A stretch of 64,000 nucleotides of DNA, from the NCBI RefSeq assembly GCF_964355755.1, contig NC_092675.1:22024912-22088911 (forward strand), written 5' to 3'. The notes beneath the pieces were generated by a model. That model had not been told where the DNA came from, searched no databases, and saw nothing but the letters and a program-made list of their open reading frames with translations. Positions 13,830 through 28,000 of this stretch are shown piece by piece. The stretch comes from Antedon mediterranea (lineage: Eukaryota; Echinodermata; Crinoidea; Comatulida; Antedonidae). Within the stretch, counting starts at the first letter, position 1; each line of letters opens with the position of its first letter. The translations under genes and the position numbers were made by a program.

Positions 13830-15239
13830 GGTCAGCGCCTGTCAATCAAATAAATGTTGTTTTGCGTTGCAGCTGAAACTTGCACAGCAATATTAAATAG
13901 TTTAAAAGAGTTATTTTCAGGCTGCCATTTAAAATATTAATTTGTCCCGTTTCTGCTACCAAGAAATTGGGGTCAGTACAAGTGAAATACATTCACCAAA
14001 CATAGGCGAAGATGACATCATTTTTTTGGGGGGTAGGCAATTAACCACCAGCTAGCCACGGCATTCATAAAAAATCACTTTGAAATGCGGGGCTGCTGTC
14101 ATGCATGATGGTTAGTAACTAGATATAACAATGGGGATGGTAGACATTAGCCTGAAACTGAAAGGTAACATTTAAAATATTATTTTATAATTATATGTAA
14201 GAAATCAATGAACAATGTATTGTATAAATAAATGTAAATTTATCAAATTTATTAAAACAAAATTATTTATTTTATTATTATTTATAAAATAGAAATTTAA
14301 TTAATATAATTAATACCTAGGCCTAGGACTATCTGAAATCGTTCAAACTACTTTACATTGTGTACACTTTTACTGTAGGCCTACTGGGATACCGTGTAGG
14401 CCAAGGTATAGTCTCAATTGGTAGTAGCAGTGCCGGATAGGTCCTGTCTGATTCAGTATCCGAAACAGGAAGGTGGAGGAGTAGGCCTAGCTAGGTAGTT
14501 AAGGTCTGAAGTTTTAGACCAGGCATATGTCTTCAACCTACCTTTAATTAAATAATAATTCCAAATAGCGTTAGTCCATATACACACAATGCATAACTTC
14601 AAGTCGTTTTATATTATGTAGATACAATTAAAAATGTATTATATATGATGTATACGTGGATAGGGCACAACTTCCAAACAATAGCTTCTGTGTAATCCGC
14701 TACCGGTGCCAAAACGTTCAACCAATCACATTTTACTTTAGCCACGATCAAAAAGTGGTGTGATATTTGGTGACCGATAAAATTCGTTTGACCATGTCTC
14801 TATACTTTTGTTAGTTCTAGGCCTAGTAGTTTTGTTTAAAATTAACACAGATTAATTAATTAATAGAATATTAATCAGCATTCCACTGAACGCAAAGAAT
14901 GCAATCAAAATTAATTTTCAATCGACAGTCATAAAAGTCTGTTAAACCGGATGTGCGTATGCGTAACGTAATGCGCGCGTACACGTAACGTAAACATACG
15001 CGTTTCCGTTTCCAAGGCGCGTGAAACGTCGCTGAAACTACGCGCATCCGTTTTTTATCCTGATTTATCTTGCCGGTTTTTATGGATGAATATTTTAAAG
15101 TACCACTACCACACAATTTTTGTAGAAATATAATGTTTATATTAATTTAACCTTCGACGCATGTTGTAGATACTTTTTTCTTTTTTTTTCTGTACAGCCA
15201 TGGAGAAATGGTGCAAGCATACACGAGAACATGTCATAC
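13830..15239. other. No gene seen
   Basis: Mostly AT-rich with TAGGCCTA strings. A short CpG-rich stretch near 14940-15050 with repeated CGTAACG/ACGCGC is unusual for the region but bears no frame or promoter pattern that I can support. Confidence 0.55.
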
Positions 15240-15242
15240 TAA

Positions 15243-15428
15243 AGCTTGGTTCCGACTTCCCACTAGAACGTAACGCAAGAACGTAAACGCAACGCAAATG
15301 TTTTAACCAATGACAAGCGAAGTTATAGACAGTTAGCAATCACAAGCGAATAAGCCATCGCTTGTGATTTGTCAATTCACTTGCGTTGCGTTACGTCGTT
15401 GTGTTGCGTCGCTAGTGGGAACCACGCT
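15243..15428. mobile_element. Palindromic MITE (TAA target duplication), copy 1
   Basis: The element runs from AGCTTGGTTCC to GGGAACCACGCT, flanked by TAA at 15240-15242 and 15429-15431. It is almost one long hairpin built of (A)ACGCAACGCAAG-like strings around a centre GCGAATAAGCCATCGC. A small insertion (CGACTT) interrupts the left end. TAA duplication and 17-base ends suit the PIF/Harbinger group. Confidence 0.7.
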
Positions 15429-15431
15429 TAA

Positions 15432-16110
15432 ACAAACTGACCCACAGTGAGATCCTTGTTTGCAACAAAAAACAACTTTTTTGTGTCAATGTACTCTACT
15501 AATATAATCCTCGTGACTTTGTAATTATATTTAGCAATAGGCCTAGTACACCCAGCCACCCCACTGCCATTTTTCTCATTTTCTTCCATTTATGAACCGT
15601 CACATGTCATAGATTTATTTATACAGTATTTATATTCGAAAAAAAAACAAGAAAATTTACAAAAATAACGAGGAAATAAAAACAGTATACAAAACGCCAT
15701 TTTTCTTTTGTTACTTAAAAAACAGACATTAAAGGTTAAACAAATTAAAGTATTTAGATGTATACGGTTATTAATTAACTATTGTATAACGTTGTTCTTT
15801 ATGGATAATTGTTTGATTTTAAAGTTATTTTCGCGGCTGTCCACATGCAAATTGTTTATTGACTTCTACAATGTTTCCATCTCATTAGCCGCCTTTTGTT
15901 TGTTGCTTGTATATCCTCATTTTAATTTTCCAGTTAAAATTTTCCAATCCACATTATCACAAAACAAAGAAACAAAAAAGCTATTCCTATAACAATTTTT
16001 ATTGCGTTCTTAAGTCTGAAAAAAGCACCTTTATCTAGTATAGTATCATTTTATTTATAAGTTGCGAATCTCAAGCGTTTGACTACAGTGAAAGCTGGTA
16101 TCTACCTATA
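15432..16110. other. No gene seen
   Basis: One frame of 94 codons (15708-15992) is Leu/Ile/Phe-rich, as AT-rich DNA often gives by chance, with no related sequence nearby. Not accepted as a gene. Confidence 0.55.
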
Positions 16111-16115
16111 CGAAA

Positions 16116-16250
16116 AACTTGGTTGCAGCACGTAAGGTCAAAGCAACGCAAGTTAGTTGACAAACAAAATGCGACAGTTCGAAAAACCATCGCAAAGTGT
16201 GATTCGTCAAATTATTTGTGTTGCGCTTACGTCCTTGTGAGAACCAAGCT
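16116..16250. mobile_element. Palindromic MITE, degenerate copy
   Basis: The segment from AACTTGGTTGCAGCACGTAA to GAGAACCAAGCT has the same layout as the neighbouring intact copy at 16260-16430 but with many substitutions. The two lie 10 bases apart. Confidence 0.55.
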
Positions 16251-16259
16251 TTACGCTAA

Positions 16260-16430
16260 AGCTTGGTTCCCACTAGCGACGCAACACAACGACGTAACGC
16301 AACGCAAGTGAATTGACCAATCACAAGCGATGGCTTATTCGCTTGTGAACTGTAACTTCGCTTGTCATTGGTTAAAACGCTTGCGTTGCGTTTTACGTCC
16401 TTGCGTTATGTTCTAGTGGGAACCAAGCTT
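16260..16430. mobile_element. Palindromic MITE (TAA target duplication), copy 2
   Basis: AGCTTGGTTCCCACTAG at the left and its near-perfect reverse complement CTAGTGGGAACCAAGCTT at the right, flanked by TAA at 16257-16259 and 16431-16433. The interior repeats GCAACGCAAG and CAATCACAAGCGA as inverted arms. Confidence 0.72.
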
Positions 16431-16845
16431 TAAGTAAAGTTCAATATCTTATCGTTCAGAGGTTATAAATCATTTTAATTCATTTGTAACCTATTTGTTT
16501 CAGATCCGGTTTACTAATTTTGAAACCCTAAAAAATATAATGACTCTACTGTGTCAAAACAGATCGAAAAATATAGCCTGCTGAGAATCCCGTTTTTATA
16601 AAATATATTTCAATATTTTTTTCATTGAAAAAATAACAATGTTTATGCTATATCCCTATTCTGTATAGAGAAGTGCTCCTAAAGTATAAAAACACCCACT
16701 TAGGCCTACTGTATTCTATTAGAGTCGGAATTATAATATTTATTGATAATATCATTAATCACATACCTATTTAATTCATGATTATTTAAAACAAATTAGA
16801 ACAAATCTCACATAGACTAGCTTAATAAATGTATATAAATTATCT

Positions 16846-16890
16846 ATTATAAGCCTAAACTCTGTACTGTACAGAGTTTAGGCTTATAAT
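16846..16890. repeat. Perfect 45-base palindrome upstream of the LLTP promoter
   Basis: Arms of 22 bases (ATTATAAGCCTAAACTCTGT + AC) mirror perfectly around one T at 16868. It lies 178 bases before the TATA box. It could be a young snap-back repeat or a cruciform-forming site. Confidence 0.85.
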
Positions 16891-17067
16891 ACTGTTGATG
16901 TTAGGTCACGCACTAAAAATAGCAACTAATCGCTTTGTTGCTGTTTGCGCGAGCAGAGGGTGAAGCGAACACATGATAGAAGAGCTGTTTTCGTTTTGTC
17001 AGCATAAAGTAAATTGAGACCTGGTTGATGGAGAAACGACTTTTGAACCCCATTGTTTGGTGATGAG

Positions 17068-17074
17068 TATAAAA
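17068..17074 (+). promoter_or_regulatory. TATA box of the (+) LLTP gene
   Basis: TATAAAA followed by GG lies 91 bases before the start codon. A start of transcription about 30 bases downstream (near 17098, in a pyrimidine-rich stretch TTTCTTCATTTCTGC) would give a 5' UTR of roughly 65 bases. The same TATAAAAGG string stands before the LRR gene at 40016. Placement is by distance only; no transcript evidence is available. Confidence 0.7.
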
Positions 17075-17164
17075 GGTCCGGGACGAATCGTTTCTTCATT
17101 TCTGCAGTAGTTCCACAATTAATCAGTCAAGATTTCGTAAGAAGGCCTACGGCTCTGCTTCGAA

Positions 17165-19087
17165 ATGGGGCTGAAACTAGTATTTTGCGTTTTGGTTTTG
17201 GCAACCACCACACTTGCGTGTAAGTAAATACTAAGTTATTCATTTTGTTTTTTATACCACTTAGTTTTAAAGGATTTTTGTTGCATCTTCTAATTCTATC
17301 AGCGATCAAAAAGGAATTACAATTTCACAATTTTTTTGTTTTGGGAATTTAAAGAACCTCTGGATTTTAATGCGTTTAATAAACACATTTTCGTGGAATA
17401 CCTATTCAGTAGATTACTTTTCTTTTGAAACATCAACTACATCAACTTTTTTGTTGTTGGAGATAAGTAAGGTTTATAATTTTTTGTCGGACCAACCAAC
17501 CAAGCTCTCTGTTTGTTTTACATGAATTGTCTAGTTAATGAACTGGCTTTGTATAAATAATATATATTTCTTCATTACAATTTTGTTTTCAAATTGTTAA
17601 AATTAAAGTGGTAAGAAAACTGTAGTTAATCCTGTTCATAGCTTAGTATTCATTAAATTTTTCTTTTATTCGCTGTAGAAAATAATACAGTCGCTACTTC
17701 TTATCCAAACAAAGTACTTCAAAGATACTTTATCTGTTCTAATGAGGGCGGGCTGCAATTTTTTTTTTCGTACATAAGTTGGGGACCCCTCATGAAACGT
17801 CACAAAATAAACATGAATAATTCATCAGTTAAATTTGTTGTTCCGCGTGCACCCAAGCGCAGCGTATAGCAACAAGAAGTGATTACACGAACAACTGCAA
17901 TACGATTCTTTCTACAGTAGGCCTAGGATTCTAGGTCAATTCACGTGATTGCCTTCGCGCACTCTTCTTCACACACACACGCCACTATGCAAAATGTGTC
18001 CGAGGCTAATCGACAGCTAGGCAAGACATTAAACTAAGTAGTAATTGGACATAGCCCAAAGAAAGCTTAGACCCACAAGAATAAAAAATGTCTATAATTT
18101 GTGTACTGTAATTTTTTAATTCTGCTATTTTATTATCAAACAATATGCATGTACCCAAAGGAACTTTAAAAATGCGCGTATATGAACACGAGATGGGAAG
18201 ATTAGACCCACGAGAATAAAAAATATATTTTTGTGTAATGTTTATTGTTTAATTTTACTGACTTATTACTCGGACTGTGTCGTCATACCTAACACACATA
18301 CACACACCCACACATAGCTACTACTAGAATAGACATGGTTTTAGAGACTAATAATTAGGCCTAATAGTATTAATAGAAACTATAATTTTAACACGTAATT
18401 GTTTAGTAATAAATTATATTAAAAACACCATAAACTAAAGGCTGATTATTTCGACAATCCACACAAAACGCCGCTATTTTTTTATGAAATCCCACGCGGC
18501 AACCACACAGCGGAGATTAGACCTATACTAGAATCGTACCGCACTTGTGTAATCACTTCTTGTTGCTATACGCTTGGGTGCACACGGAACAAGAAAATTT
18601 AACTGATGAATTATTCATGTTTATTTTGTGACGTTTTCATGAGGGGGTCCCCAACTTATGTACGAAAAAAAAAATCGCGGGCGGGCTACCATTTCTGTAG
18701 AGACTCTTAAAAAGTTTTATTTATAGAGGGCGCACTATACGATATTATCAATTTCGAAAGCTTTTTTGTTGTAAACATATTTTTATAATATTGATATATT
18801 TTCAACTTTCTTTTAAAAAAATGTAGTTATGCTACAGTCTGAGTTGTATTTAGTATTAATTTTATTTAATTCTATTGTTTTTACATTTATTCTCAATTTT
18901 TTCTCAACTATTTTAAAAGTCTGACTGATTATTATATTATAACTAATTATTAATTTTCTTTTATATACCTGAAACATTTTATTTCATAGTATATTATTTA
19001 CTGAATATACCTGTTGTATAAACTAACTCTTTTTTCTTCCAGGGCCATGGCAAACCACAGAAGAACGCTGTGGAAAAACTTGTAAAA
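17165..19087 (+). CDS. LLTP exons 1-2: signal peptide and mature N-terminus
   Basis: Exon 1 is 17165-17219 and exon 2 is 19043-19087. The start is chosen because it opens a classic signal peptide: MGLK, then a hydrophobic core VFCVLVLATTT, then small residues before the predicted cut (LA/WPWQ). The first cysteines, in E-R-C-G-K-T-C, follow directly. Intron 1 (17220-19042) is the longest in the gene and contains a foldback repeat (see 17757-18690). Confidence 0.88.
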
Positions 19088-22000
19088 GTAAGATATTTTC
19101 TGTTTCCAAAACTGTTTCAACTAATACAAAATTTCAAAAAGAAGCTCATAGAATTATTTGAGTATATATAGACTAAATTTGTTGAAGGTCCTTATTAAAT
19201 ATTTTCAGATTTTATTAAAAAAAAAATTAATTGATCGTAGACTGACAAGGTAGTTTATAATTATGATACCGAAAGTAAATGAAAAACAGTGCTGAGTGTT
19301 ACACAAATCATCATTCTATACTACATTGTGAAGTTTAACCTATTCCGGATTAACTATAATATTATTTTGATTTTTGTTTGATATGTAATGTAATTTTGTG
19401 TAGATATGTCTGGTTATGAATTAAACAAGAAATACACATATGACTACAGTATAACTGTGTCATCACTTATCAATGGAACGTCGGATGAAGATTCTAGTGT
19501 TGTTGTAACGTGTAACGCAAACATTGAAGTTGTTGACAACTGTGAAATGGTTTTAACGGTACAGTTTTTCATTTATGGTCATTGTTTTTAACAGTACAAT
19601 ACTTGCTTGAAGCTCCCTATACCTTAAAAAAAATTTGAAGAATTGTGGCGCCTACAATTGTCAGGTTATCATTCTGAATTTGTCAGTATATAATCTTGCA
19701 GAACATGCCTATTGAAAAATAAGAAAATCGCAAATTCACAAATAAAAAAGGGTAACATTTGTATTCTTTTAACATAGGCCGAAATATCAACATGCACCCT
19801 CTGTGGCATATTTTGCCAAGTACTTCACTTAATTTATGAGTGCTTTCATTATATTAGTGTTAATATCTATACATAGCATACAAAGCAAGGGTGACTATGT
19901 TTTTGATATTATTATTCTGGGAAGATGGCATCATGTTTTATAATCTACTTCATATAGGTTTCTCAGGTTCAGATTCAAGAAAAGAATTCTGAAGGTTCAC
20001 TGACAATCTCAAAAAGCAATAACTTCCTTAGGTCAGAGTTGATGAGCAAAGAACTTCACTTCAGTTATGATGAAGGTCTTATTCAAACACTTTGTCCAGA
20101 AGATGAGGAAAAATCATGGGTACTCAACTTTAAACGTGGTGTATTGTCTGCATTCCAAGGAACCTCACTTCAGGTCTTGTCCATGGAACCAGAAGGCCAG
20201 ACAACATCAATGGAGGTAAGAAGATGTCTTAAATATGGCACTATCGAACAGCTCTCCATATTCAACAGTACCTTGATTTAACAATGCTCCATATCTTAAC
20301 AGCGCTTTTATTTACAACACTCCTATTTATCTAGAATTTTACTACGCCCAATGTTAGTGTTCTGTCTTACAGCTGTCCCTATTTAAAAGCGCACTAATTA
20401 TTTGCGATCTATTTAATAGTGTTTTTTATTTCAAAGCTATTCTATTTTACAATGCTCCATTTAACAATTTCAACTCAGTATTCCGGATGACTTATTGGAC
20501 CACTTGTAGAACGAGTTTTATTATTTATAACTTATAATATTTGATTTATTATTGTTTGTTTGATACCTAGACTGATGTAACTGGTATCTGCCCAGTTGAC
20601 CTTAAAAAGGTTGATGAGGGTGTAACTGTTAAGTCAAAGGACTTCATGGGATGTCAGAAACGTGGTGAGATTGATTCATCCGTCCAGGCAATACAACTTC
20701 TACCTCATGCAGTGAGTAACACACCTAGCGTTTAGTAACTTGTTAAAACAACAATATAGTAATTGCTGTGTAGGGCTAGTTGCTACACTATTAAAGCCCC
20801 TCATTGAACAACTAAAATATTGATAAATTAATTTAGAAAGAAACTAGATATTAAAACAACTATGTATTAAGGAATAAGTTAAATATATATATATATATCT
20901 TACTATATCTGAAGGCAAATTACTAAAAACAAAAATGATATCAGTTGGTTACTGTAGATCTCAATGAATAAAAATATAAAAGGACTTTTCTGAAACATCT
21001 ACCATTATTAAGTCACTTGAATATTACATTTAATTTAAAACAGCCCACAATGAGTGTATTGAACAGCACTCAGATCTGTGAGCAACAATGGACAAGTCAG
21101 AGACTACAAAGAACCTTGTGTCGTGAGAAACACCTTGTTAAACCTTTTTCCAAAGGAGAAAGTGGCGCTGTTACCACCGTTGTACAAATCATGGAAATTT
21201 CCAACATTGTGAATGTTCCACAAAGATCTGATTGTAAGTATACTAAGCTTCTGACTTGCGATTTATTTATTTATTTACAATCTCATTCAACAGCGGGAAA
21301 CCCGCCACTTACAGAATGGAAAAATGACATAGGAACAGGTTAGGTCATGTTAATGTGAGTGCATGCAAAGAAGTTGGAAATTCTTTCACGCTCTCCTTGT
21401 CAGTTTTTGTAGTTTCTAAGTCCAATCAATAACTGATGACTCATCAATGCATAGGTCATAGGTCATCTGTTGACTTACATTTTAATGATTTAATTATACC
21501 TGTTAAGAAGGCTAGTTGATTTTTTCCCAATATTTTCTTATAAACTATTACTTACATATTTATTTCAGCACAAATCAACAGAAAAACCGATCTGCTCTTT
21601 GAACACATTGTTAAGGAAGATTCAATTGATGCTCAAGAGCTTGAAGCAACTCTCCAAGAGGTCTGCGATAACATCGATTCAGATATTGGCGCAGATGCAG
21701 CTGAAAGGTTCGCAAAAGTTGCTTTCCAAATGCGCAAGCTTGAGAAGGCATCACTTGCAGGTGTTGTGTCCAAGGTGATGAACAATGAGATTTGCGGTGA
21801 CAGTGCTTCATTGAGGTAAGAAAGGTCATTTTTTTTCATTGACCTATGGCCTGTGACCTATAACATGTATTATCAGTTGATCGAAAATTAAACGATAGAA
21901 AAACATAATAATTTGATAGATGCACATTTAATATTACAGTGCGGCTTTTAAGTAATAGGTAATTTTTTTACATGTGACCTATGACATATTTCTTGCATCC

Positions 22001-25000
22001 GTGATTACTCTTACCGCATTAAAATGTATTAACTATTGCTTGATTTTAGGAGATTTGTCATCGATGCCCTTCCAGTATGTGAGAGCACAGCATGTGTTGG
22101 CGTAATGACTGATCTTATTCGTTCTGAAGCAGTTGAACAAAAATTAATCGATACTTGGATAATGTCATTTGCATTCTTGAGACATCCATCTGTTGACATG
22201 GTCAATGACCTTACCGTACGTAGTGGCAAATTAACTTCAATACCCTGTACCATTTTTTTATTTCAAAAATCTAATTTGTTTTTGGCATTTAATTTTATGG
22301 AATATGGTTGGTTAGATGGCCATAGATAATTGACTATTTTAATTCAATATTAATTGATTTGTTGAATCATCTATTGATTTACATTTGTTTATATTTATTG
22401 GATCATCAACGTTTTGTCACTTATTTATAATTGTATTGTATCTACAGAACCTGTTAAGAGATAGAGATGATGACAAAGCCCTGTACCTTTCACTTTCTGC
22501 ATTGATTCATCAATTCTGTAGTGAAAATGAAAACTGTCTGGATTACACACCAGTACCAACTGCTCTTGAGTTCTTTGAACAAACACTTGGATTTGATTGT
22601 AATGCAAACACCGACGAGAAAAAATTCAAAGTACGTAATGAAAAACAATTAGTCAAATGATATACTAGCAATTCCACAATGTTGGAGCTGATACAGCAAA
22701 GCTCTTTAACCATATTAAAATATAAAAAGAAGAGGGAAATGCTTATTCACAAAGTCTTCACAATTCCAAGAATGGAGGAATTCCATGCTTCTGTTTTAGA
22801 TTAAATCAACTTTCAAGTCACAGCTGTTCATCTTCTTTTTTTCAATTTTATCTATAAAACTTTCTAATAATTTCTTAACTATTTGTATTTAGGTCATGCT
22901 AGCACTGAAGGCTCTTGGCAACTCTGGACAAGCTGTATCCGTCATCCCAACACTTGACCGATGCTTTGAACAGAAGTTAAACCCAATTGGTGTACGCATT
23001 GCAGCCATGGAAGCTCTTCGCCGCATTCCATGTGAAAAAGGAAATGTAAGTTTACTACTGAGTTTGGTGGTTACATGCTTCAATGGTCCTCACTTCAAAT
23101 CTTGACTTTAGTTCAGGACCTAGATTTGTCTATCATTAGGCCTACTTATGCCTAAAGTTCGGCTTAATTGGAAAGTGTTGATTCACCAACTCATTCCAGT
23201 TTTAAGTTATCTGAGAATACTTGTTCTATCACCAAACTATGGCCTATGTTGAACCGATATTATGGCTGTGGTTTGTAGTCTTAACCGCATAGCCACTGCC
23301 CTAGATTGGAATGTACTTTCTGATAGAAAAGAATATATAATACCTATATAACTATAGCAATATATGCTGTATTTTGTATACTGTACTGTATATAAACACA
23401 TTTCTTTTCTTTTCTTTAGCGTGACATCATGCTCAATATGTATAAAGACAAGAAAGAAGATAGTGAGATTAGAATTGAAGCATTCCGTGGTGCCATGAAA
23501 TGTCTTGATGCCAACATGATTCAAAAAGTTATAGAGCAAATGGAAATTGAGAAATCTGATCAAGGTAATTCAATATAAAATATCATCTTTAACTGCAATA
23601 TTTGTCATTAATTGTTGAAATTATTGTGAAGGACAGATTTTTTACACACATTCTATCTCAGTAACTTTTACAACAGCTGATAACATCTCTGTTTCCACAC
23701 TTATTTTTACATATACTGCCAGTTATATATAAATGTTATCTAACTGAGACGATTTAAATATTTTCTTTTAGTTGGTTCTTATGTATGGAGTTTCTTGAAG
23801 AACCTGAACACAACCTCAGACCCATTGAAACAGGATCATCGTGCAATTGTCCAAGAAAGTGGTGCACTCAAACGATTCCGCATGGACCCAAGAAAATTCT
23901 CCCGCAATATGGAACTTTCATTTTTCAATGGTTAGTAAAACTAATATTAATATACACTTATATGATTTTATATATTAAGATTCATACCAAAGTAGGTCTA
24001 TGTTCAATAATATCAATCATTCATTAACACCATTTTCCCCTGGAGCCACTCTTAACTCTGTTAAAGATCATAGGCATCTCTTTATTGTGATTAATGAAAT
24101 ATTGCTGTACTGTATGTCATTTTAAATGTTTAATTATGTAACCATGTAATATATTGGGATTTACAGATACTACTGGTTTTGGAGCCACCTTAGAGAGTGA
24201 TGTCATCTTCTCCTCCCAGTCCTTCATTCCTCGTCAAGTGTCTGTAGATTCTAAGATTGATCTCTTTGGATTCTCCATTGACCTTCTGGAGATTGGTGGC
24301 CGTGTAGAAGGAATTCAATACTTCCTTGAATCAATGGCTGGACCTGATGGTTTGTTAAAAGAAAATGGAATTATGGATCTTCTGATGGCTCCAGAAAGAC
24401 GTCAAAAGCGTGCAACCATTAGAGATAGCACATTGAACAATCTACTTGATAACGTGAGTACTATTAAGCAAAGCTCTAACATTGGAAGAATATTGATTTC
24501 AAAGCAATATTGTACATATAAATACATTAAATCCACCACTGGCTCCTACGGTTTTTCTCATTTGCAAGGAAACTATGGTGTTAAAACTGTGTATTTTAAA
24601 TCAGTTTAAATATGCTGGTCGTGACTTAAGCAAATGAGTTAATAAATTTCAGGCCTCTAATAATCCTTTCCTTTATTTTTCAGCTTGACATCCAGGCTGA
24701 AGACAAACTTCAGGGGTCTGTTTACTGGAAGATATTTGGAAATGAGCTTGGCTTTGCTGATTTGGCTAAATTGAAAGACTTCAATTTACAAAACCCATCC
24801 ACTGCTATGCTTCAGGTTAGTGTGTTTCTAAATTACTCATTTGTTTACTCATAATTGTGATTATCTTAATTGTTACCTTTACCATGAATGTCAACATGGC
24901 AGAAAACATGATTTGATAATCATGAAAACTTACCCAACAAAATTATTTGGAACCTGAATCCTCTTGTTTACAGAGGTGAGTATCATGCCCTTAGATCCTT

Positions 25001-28000
25001 ATGTAAATTGGTATAGTTATACTTTTAAATAAGAAAATTGTATCTATTATTAAGAATTTATAGATAAACGATATATTTCTTATTTGATTAATAGTTTGTA
25101 ATGGAGCTTGCAAAAGAGAAAGTCATGGAATACAGCAAGAACATGATGTTGTTGGAGATTACTACTTTTGTTCCATCTTGTGCTGGTGTTCCAATCAAGA
25201 TCTCTGTCAACGGCAGTGCCTCAGTCCAACTTAAGACTTCTGGAAAGATGGATGTCCGCCAATTAATGGTTGCCCCAAGAAGTTTAGATATTACTGGCAA
25301 GATTGAACCAAGGTAAATTTGATTAACAATTATTTACAGATAAACTAAAATTGTGAAAACATAGCTTCTTACCAAGAACACAATGAAATACACATTATAA
25401 TAAATTATTTATTTGTTTATATTATATTTGAATATTTGAAATAAAATGTCCATATACAGTGTATGTTAGCTAATGCTAAATGGACAATTTGTGAAATTGA
25501 AAATTGCTAATTTCGTTAATTTTGAACTTAGTGCAACTGTGGAGGTCAGTACCATTATGGAAACCGATTTTTTCGTTGCTCGAACCGGAGTTAAACACGT
25601 AGCTCGTGCTTACACCTCTACATCACTTGAGGGCAGTGTTGTTTTGGCCAACGGCAAGGCATTCAACCTTAATCTTAAGGTTCCAGAAAGACGTCTTAAC
25701 ATTGCAGATGTAAAGTAAGTTTGCTTAGATTTTGAAGAAGAAATTGTATTCATGATATCTAACTGTAGTTCTAGATTTATTAAACATAATTGGCGTGTAA
25801 GTGATCTCAAGTTTCTAAGTTCACTCTTAGATTTGGTCTGTAGGCCTACCTGGACCTGTAACCATAATAAGACTTAATTTTGAAGTCATTCAGACTTAAC
25901 TTTGAAGTCATTCAAAAGTATGGCTTTAAAGATACAAATTAGGAAGACATAAATTGATTTTTAGATTGTCAAACCAAACGTATATTATTTTCATTATTGC
26001 TTCAGATCAAATCTGTACTTGATCCGCATGGAAGAAGAGATGGAAATCCAAGGCAATCCAGATACCCAGATGGATTTGAACTTGTGTACTGGTTCAGATA
26101 TAGAGCAATATTTTGGTGTTGCTCTTTGTGCTGAGGCTAATTTCCCAAGCAGTATCATGAAAGTAAGTGTTAAGTATGTCCACTTTTTAGTGATAGTTAA
26201 GGGGTTAAAATGATTTTTTTACTGTAGTTTGTTTTGTACGTATTAAATTGATATCTTCACTAATTTATTATGTTGAAAGCTTCATCGCCATTTAAAAAAA
26301 TGAGGTCATAAGGTGCTACAAGATTAGTTACCATAATAGTGCAATAAAATGGATTTCTTCATATCAAATCATTAACCCTTATTTAGATATTACATGGTTG
26401 AAGATTAGATTTCTCTAAATTTACTGTATATATGTATTCTTAACCCACAGCCAAATGGCCCACGTTTCCCATTGTCTGGAAATGTTGATGTTGAAATCTA
26501 CTTGGAGAAGCGTGATGTATCTCTTACCGAATACAGAATGGAGGCTTCATACAAAAAGAAACAGGTATGGCAATTTATGTTACAAGAAAAAGAGCATTTT
26601 TACTTCTTTGGCATCATTTTCCTAATTATTATTTTTTATTATCTAATAAATGAAAGTACTATAAAATGTATACAAAACATTTTGAATTTCATTACAGACT
26701 GCAATTAATGACGAGGTGTTTGTTACTGATATTGTACATTTTATGGTTGGTACACCCGGTACAACCATTCTACGTACCTACTCACTTGACATGACATTAA
26801 ATCGTGCAGACAAGAACCTCACCATTGATATGGTAACACCAACCAAAACTGCCTCTCTTTCTGGTAAGTTGATACAGTGGAATTTCTATTATACATACTC
26901 CAAAGAAGGTAGTTAATACTCATAAATACTAAGTCACAGTTTAAAAAAAGATGTTTTAGTTACATTTTAGTTCATCTTTAATGTTAAATGTTACAGTATA
27001 GTGTGTAACACACATATTTTCATTGTTATACCCACTGTATGCCTATGCCTATATTTGCCACTGCATAAGGTACCTGTACCATTTTTTATTTTCAACTTCT
27101 TGTCATCAATAAAACTGATGAATTTGTATTCCTAATTGATTTAATTTTCTACTTACTTTAGCTGACTTGGTCAAAGATGAATTGATGCAGCAATTGGAAG
27201 TCCTTTTCTTTATTGATGATGCTCAAGTGATGAAGACTTTCTACAGCTTGAATATTCAACCAGACAAAGAAAACCAAAGAGTTAAATTCTCACCAATTGT
27301 CACCTTTGAATACAACTGTCAACAAGAAACCAAATCTTTCAGCCTTTCTGGAAGCGTTACCAAAGATTTAGGACAGAAACGCACCGAGATTGACCTAGTA
27401 TTTAACAAACCTTCTGAGAACCTTATCACTCTGTCAGGTATTATCATCATCATTTTTTATTCAAGTGGAATTTTTTTTTCACTCTTGTTCTTGTGTTCTC
27501 CATTTCTTTTTTAGTAATTTTTTCTACCAAAAATTATCTTATTTCATCCAATTTATTTCCATATTATAGACACCTTCTTGTCTAGTCTTCAAAGCTCTGA
27601 TAAAAGTTTCTTCTATTTCAATTTACTCATAAAAACAACTAATTCTTTCCCTCCTTAATCCTGATTAAATTACCAGTGCTATTTAAACATTTTAAAAAGT
27701 TTTCTATTTTGTTTTCTTTCAACTCATTAGGCAATGTACAGAAAAATATTGGTGAGGAAAAAACCTCGTATGTAACAGACTTGAATCTTGGTGGTCGCTA
27801 CATCACTGCTAGAATTGATGGAGAAATCGTCAAAAAGGGCAATAAATTGACTTCATCAGCTACTATTGAATATGTACCACGTAACCAAGACAGTCGTACC
27901 ATGAACTTTGCAATGAAGTTAACAAATAAAACAAATGATGTAGGTTTTTTTTTTATAAATTTTCAATTCCAACATTAAATGTATTTTGACACATATAATT

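Noticed and set aside
15708-15992. 94-codon open frame
   Set aside because: Low-complexity Leu/Ile/Phe composition, no splice partners, lies between transposon copies; typical chance frame in AT-rich DNA.
16900-16912. TAGGTCACG nuclear-receptor half site upstream of the LLTP gene
   Set aside because: A single AGGTCA half site is expected often by chance; no paired inverted half site was found at the proper spacing.
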